Assembly (NCBI RefSeq): GCF_025909975.1
Contig: NZ_JAPCIO010000001.1
Location: 186,001-250,000, forward strand
Direction: 5' to 3'
From: Flavobacterium lacisediminis
Lineage (GTDB): Bacteria; Bacteroidota; Bacteroidia; Flavobacteriales; Flavobacteriaceae
DNA: 64,000 bases
A program made the position numbers and the translations under genes. The notes beneath the pieces were generated by a model. The model saw only the letters and a program-made list of their open reading frames with translations, had not been told where the DNA came from and ran no database searches. Shown here piece after piece: positions 60,513-64,000 of the stretch (positions are counted from its first letter, which is position 1; every line of letters starts with the position of its first letter).

Positions 60513-62255
60513 ATGGAGAAAGAATCGTTACTCAATTATTTATATCGCTTTTTTGATATTATCGTATTACTTTTTATAGTTTTTGACTTTGGATATGACT
60601 TCGAAGAAAACTACAATTCACCTCACGTTATTGGTTTAATACTCCTTTCTATTGGATTATTAGCCTTCAATTCATTTAAGTTTTTTACTTACAAGTATAA
60701 GAGTAATAAAAAAGTAGCCCTTGTAAATATGGTGTTACTAACCGGGATAATGATTACTTGTGTAATCATATCATTACTAAACTTTGAATTCCCAACAGAT
60801 TATATTTTGCAAAAAATAAAGCCTCTATTAGAAGGAGGTTTGATCTTTTATTTTCTCCTTAGACTACTTGTGTTGGTGCGTCATATCTATGATATTTATT
60901 TCAATCCCGCAATTGTCTTTGTAGGAAGTTTTATGATTTTAGCATTAACAGGAGGGTTTTTATTAATGTTACCAAGTGCCACAACAAACGGAATCACATT
61001 TACTAATGCGCTTTTCACTTCTACAAGTGCTGTTTGTGTTACTGGCTTAGCAGTTGTTGATACTTCAACGGCTTTCACTGTAGTGGGACAATCCATTATT
61101 TTAGTTTTAATTCAATTAGGTGGAATCGGAATTTTGACTTTTACCTCATTCTTTGCTTTCTTTTTTAGAGGAAGTTCTTCATTTAAAGAAGGATTAAATA
61201 CTAAAGATTTTATTGCACACGATGGCATGAGAGACGTTTTTAGAGCTGCTCTTAATGTTGTTATTTTCACTTTGGCTGTGGAAGCTATCGGTGCCATTTT
61301 TGTTTATTCGTCTATTGCAGATAATCATGCAATTGATAACAAATTCTTCTTTTCAATATTCCACTCTATTTCAGCTTTTTGTAATGCTGGATTTTCTATT
61401 TTATCAGCTGGTTTGTATGATGAAGCTATCCGTTTTGACTATTTCTTACAATGGATTATTATGACATTAATTGTATTAGGAGGTTTAGGTCACAACATTG
61501 TATTTAATTTTTATCAAAAAATAAGAACTTATGTGGTAGAACTATTTGATAAAAGAATCATCCATAAAAAAGTTCGAATCATCACTTTAAATACTCAAAT
61601 TGTAATTTACACTACTTTAGTGTTGTTAATAGGTGGTTTCATTTTCTTATTTATTTCAGAATACAACAATACCTTATTAGAACACGATAGTCTTTTTGGA
61701 AAAATTACAGCGGCTTCTTTTAATTCGGTAACACCAAGAACTGCTGGATTTAACGCGGTAGATTTTGCTAAAATGAATGTTCCTTCGTTGTTGTTCATTA
61801 TCTTCTTAATGTGGATTGGTGGATCTCCAGCTTCTACTGCCGGTGGTATCAAAACGAGTACATTTGCATTAGCAACTTTAAATATTTTTGCTGTTGCCAG
61901 TGGAAAAAGCAGAATTCAATTATTTGGAAGAAGAATTTCTTCAGAATCTACTTCACGTGCTTTTGCCATTTTATGTATCTCTTTAATTACAATAGGAATT
62001 TCAATTGTTGCAATGTTGATTTTTGAACCAAAAGGAACACCTTTATTAACCGTAGCCTTTGAATGTTTTTCAGCATATAGTACCGTTGGATTAAGTTTAA
62101 ATTATACACCAACAGTAACTGAACCAAGTAAATATGTTTTAATTGCTTGTATGTTTATTGGTCGAATTGGAATGCTCAACTTAATGGTTGGATTATTACG
62201 AAGATTGAATCATCAATTCTACGAATATCCAAAAGAAAATATATTAATTAACTAA
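60513..62255 (+). CDS. trkH: TrkH family potassium uptake protein
   Basis: The 580-residue membrane protein has the four-fold K+ channel-like repeat of TrkH/KtrB: selectivity-filter loops at TSTSAVCVTGLAVVDT, SAFCNAGFSILS, NSVTPRTAGFNAVDF and SAYSTVGLSLNYTP. A longer N-terminal region (~1-130) with extra helices is typical of Bacteroidota members. With TrkA it imports K+. It starts 12 bp after hemC. Confidence 0.94.
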   Translation: MEKESLLNYLYRFFDIIVLLFIVFDFGYDFEENYNSPHVIGLILLSIGLLAFNSFKFFTYKYKSNKKVALVNMVLLTGIMITCVIISLLNFEFPTDYILQKIKPLLEGGLIFYFLLRLLVLVRHIYDIYFNPAIVFVGSFMILALTGGFLLMLPSATTNGITFTNALFTSTSAVCVTGLAVVDTSTAFTVVGQSIILVLIQLGGIGILTFTSFFAFFFRGSSSFKEGLNTKDFIAHDGMRDVFRAALNVVIFTLAVEAIGAIFVYSSIADNHAIDNKFFFSIFHSISAFCNAGFSILSAGLYDEAIRFDYFLQWIIMTLIVLGGLGHNIVFNFYQKIRTYVVELFDKRIIHKKVRIITLNTQIVIYTTLVLLIGGFIFLFISEYNNTLLEHDSLFGKITAASFNSVTPRTAGFNAVDFAKMNVPSLLFIIFLMWIGGSPASTAGGIKTSTFALATLNIFAVASGKSRIQLFGRRISSESTSRAFAILCISLITIGISIVAMLIFEPKGTPLLTVAFECFSAYSTVGLSLNYTPTVTEPSKYVLIACMFIGRIGMLNLMVGLLRRLNHQFYEYPKENILIN

Positions 62256-62265
62256 TCTACCAAAA

Positions 62266-62973
62266 ATGAAAATTATAGTATTTGGTTTAGGAAACTTCGG
62301 AATGTCGCTTGCTATCAGCTTAACTGAAACAGGAAACGAAGTAATTGGTGTAGATAAAAACATCGAAAAAATTAATCTTATCAAAGATAAAATTTCACAT
62401 GCTATTGCATTAGATTCAACAAATGAATTATCGTATGAAGCTTTACCTTTAAAAGATGCAGATAAAGTAGTAGTTGCAATTGGAGAAAATGAAGGTGCTG
62501 CTATTATTACAACTGCAATCATAAAAAAATTGAGTGATGTAAAAATTATCAGTCGTGCTTTATCACCTATTCACGATACGGTTTTAGAGGCAATGGGAAT
62601 TCACAGTATCATTCACCCAGAGCAAGAGTCAGCAGATAGACTAACAAAACAAATCAACTTCAAATCAACGTTGGAAAACTATCAATTAGATGATAACTTC
62701 ACGATTTCGGAAGTAAAAGCTAAGCCTGAATTCTTCGGAAAAACATTAGCTGAATTAGATTCTATCGATAAATATCATTTGACTTTGGTTACTATTATTC
62801 GTAAAAGAGAAAAACGTAATCTTATCGGAAAAAAATCAATTATAAAAGAAACTATTGGTCGTCCTGCTCCTGATACTGTAGTATTAGAAGATGATATTTT
62901 AGTAGTTTACGGATATAATAAAGATATCGAAACTTATTGTTTAGGTCAAGAAGAATATCAAATTAGAAGCTAA
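62266..62973 (+). CDS. trkA: TrkA family potassium uptake protein
   Basis: A 235-residue single-RCK regulator. It begins MKIIVFGLGNFGMSLAISL, the Rossmann glycine loop that binds NAD(H) or ATP, and ends with a RCK_C domain (~150-235). It gates the TrkH channel encoded 10 bp upstream. This short one-module form is usual outside the enteric bacteria. It ends 1 bp before hemD. Confidence 0.94.
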   Translation: MKIIVFGLGNFGMSLAISLTETGNEVIGVDKNIEKINLIKDKISHAIALDSTNELSYEALPLKDADKVVVAIGENEGAAIITTAIIKKLSDVKIISRALSPIHDTVLEAMGIHSIIHPEQESADRLTKQINFKSTLENYQLDDNFTISEVKAKPEFFGKTLAELDSIDKYHLTLVTIIRKREKRNLIGKKSIIKETIGRPAPDTVVLEDDILVVYGYNKDIETYCLGQEEYQIRS

Positions 62974-62974
62974 A

Positions 62975-63634
62975 ATGACTCAAATTCTTTCTACGAAAAA
63001 ACTTTCAAAGGCGTTAAAAAAGAAGTTTTCTGATGCTGGAATGAAACTTGTAGAAAAGAATTTTATTCAAACTAAAGCAGTTTCTTTTGAAACACCTCAA
63101 CTAAATGATTACTTAGTTTTCACGAGTAAACAAGCAGTAAAAAGTGTTTTGAAATCGGGAGTACAAAACATTCTTTTGAAACCTTGTTTGTGTGTAGGAA
63201 GTAAAACCAAGAATTTTCTCGAAAAAAAAGGTTTCACCGTTATTGAAAGTGCTGATTATGCCGAAGATTTGATTCAAATAATCGATTCGAAATATAAAGA
63301 CAATTCGTTTACATTTTTCTGTGGAAACATCAGAAAAAATACGATTCCAAATTATTTTCAGGAAAAGAAAATCGCATACAACGAATTTGTCGTATATGAA
63401 ACCAAACTAAAACTACACCAAATAAAAAAACCATTTGATGGCATTTTATTTTTTAGTCCGTCTGGAGTGAATAGTTTTTTGGAAATGAATTCATTAGAAA
63501 ATAAAAAGTGTTTTTGTATTGGAAACACCACTGCAAAAGCATTAGAAAACAAAACAGAAAATATTGTAATTGCATCACAACCCACTGTTGAAAATGTAAT
63601 TTACGAAGTAATACATTATTATAAACGCTTATAG
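62975..63634 (+). CDS. hemD: Uroporphyrinogen-III synthase
   Basis: The 219-residue protein has the two-domain HemD pattern, with loosely conserved motifs such as DYLVFTSKQAVKSVL near residues 45-60, CVGSKTKNFLEKKGF and, in the C-terminal half, FDGILFFSPSGVNSFLEMN followed by CIGNTTAKAL. HemD closes hydroxymethylbilane with inversion of ring D. The family is poorly conserved, but its location before hemE and in the hem run makes the call firm. Confidence 0.92.
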   Translation: MTQILSTKKLSKALKKKFSDAGMKLVEKNFIQTKAVSFETPQLNDYLVFTSKQAVKSVLKSGVQNILLKPCLCVGSKTKNFLEKKGFTVIESADYAEDLIQIIDSKYKDNSFTFFCGNIRKNTIPNYFQEKKIAYNEFVVYETKLKLHQIKKPFDGILFFSPSGVNSFLEMNSLENKKCFCIGNTTAKALENKTENIVIASQPTVENVIYEVIHYYKRL

Positions 63635-63664
63635 CCTATTGCTTAAAGCCTAAAGCAATCAAAA
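63635..63664 (+). repeat. Short palindromic spacer between hemD and hemE
   Basis: ATTGCTT (63638-63644) and AAGCAAT (63653-63659) form a 7-bp inverted repeat around AAAGCCTA, with TAAAGCC occurring twice. It is a simple-word intergenic repeat like those elsewhere in the window. Confidence 0.5.
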
Positions 63665-64000
63665 ATGATTAAGAACGATTTATTTTTAAGAGCATTAAAA
63701 GGAGAAACTGTTGAACGTCCACCAGTTTGGATGATGCGTCAAGCAGGAAGATATTTACCAGAATTTAGAGCTTTGCGCGATAAATATGATTTCTTCTCGC
63801 GTTGCGAAACTCCAGAATTAGCAGCTGAAATTACCGTGCAACCTATTCGTATTGTAAAACCAGATGCGGCTATTTTATTCTCAGATATTTTGGTAGTGCC
63901 AAGAGCTATGGGAATTCATGTGGAATTGAAAGACAATTTAGGTCCGATAATTCCAAATCCGATTCGTACTGCCGAACAAGTAAATCAGGTTTTTGTCCCA
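63665..64000 (+). CDS. hemE: Uroporphyrinogen decarboxylase (5' part, cut by window end)
   Basis: The first 112 codons are present and the gene runs off the right edge. [35 protein letters not shown] includes the invariant MRQAGR motif with Arg25 and Arg29 that binds substrate carboxylates, and [12 protein letters not shown] supplies the active-site aspartate region. The enzyme decarboxylates the four acetate arms of uroporphyrinogen III. It follows hemD by 30 bp on the same strand. Confidence 0.96.
   Translation, partial: MIKNDLFLRALKGETVERPPVWMMRQAGRYLPEFRALRDKYDFFSRCETPELAAEITVQPIRIVKPDAAILFSDILVVPRAMGIHVELKDNLGPIIPNPIRTAEQVNQVFVP

Overview
This looks like a chromosomal segment of a Flavobacteriaceae bacterium, most likely Flavobacterium or a close relative. 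The DNA is strongly AT-rich. Many genes are preceded by the Bacteroidota -7 promoter element TAnnTTTG. The gene content is typical of the group: a SprE/PorW lipoprotein of the type IX secretion/gliding system, a T9SS cargo with a C-terminal sorting domain, bactofilin, TonB-dependent receptors, an ATP synthase operon without the beta and epsilon genes, and many secreted proteins with signal peptides ending in SQ or GQ. I see no rRNA, tRNA, CRISPR array, transposase or prophage. Both ends cut the surrounding sequence; the right end truncates hemE. || Layout: 0-4.3 kb (minus) holds a lipoprotein, a GNAT acetyltransferase, an S9 peptidase and two small envelope genes, one bracketed by a ~40-bp direct repeat. 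4.3-13.0 kb is one minus-strand run, sprE - bactofilin - atpZ - small membrane protein - atpB-E-F-H-A-G, with an internal promoter before atpB and a 14-bp hairpin after atpE. 13.1-26.1 kb is mostly housekeeping and small accessory genes: an ACT-domain protein, YraN, LD-carboxypeptidase, metG, a HAD phosphatase, a CAT-like acetyltransferase, two tandem ssb genes, a four-helix-bundle gene between 17-bp perfect inverted repeats, and a run of small plus-strand genes ending in an SDR and an EamA transporter. 26.1-31.6 kb encodes an M13 metallopeptidase lipoprotein downstream of a 1130-residue T9SS cargo. || 31.7-43.3 kb is a metal (mainly iron) region: SCO protein, feoA-feoB, a Ser-rich secreted protein, a FecA-like receptor, a 42-residue FeoB-associated Cys-rich peptide, a ZIP transporter, a DtxR-type regulator, a second TonB-dependent receptor and a lycopene cyclase. 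Palindromes built on TCTAAA overlap both receptor promoters and suggest local regulation by the DtxR protein. 43.7-48.1 kb carries bacilliredoxin, PlsC, acyl-ACP desaturase, an HD hydrolase and gdhA. || 48.2-64 kb is the haem region. hemH-hemJ-histidine kinase-enoyl-CoA hydratase run on the minus strand. hemA-hemC-trkH-trkA-hemD-hemE run on the plus strand, with an AraC regulator between the two sets. Between hemH and the AraC gene sit six secreted-protein genes in the order A1-B1-C1-A2-B2-C2. All share one N-terminal motif and a predicted beta-rich body, but they form three distinct types, so the locus is a duplicated three-gene module. It has no recognisable function and is the best candidate here for an undescribed surface system.
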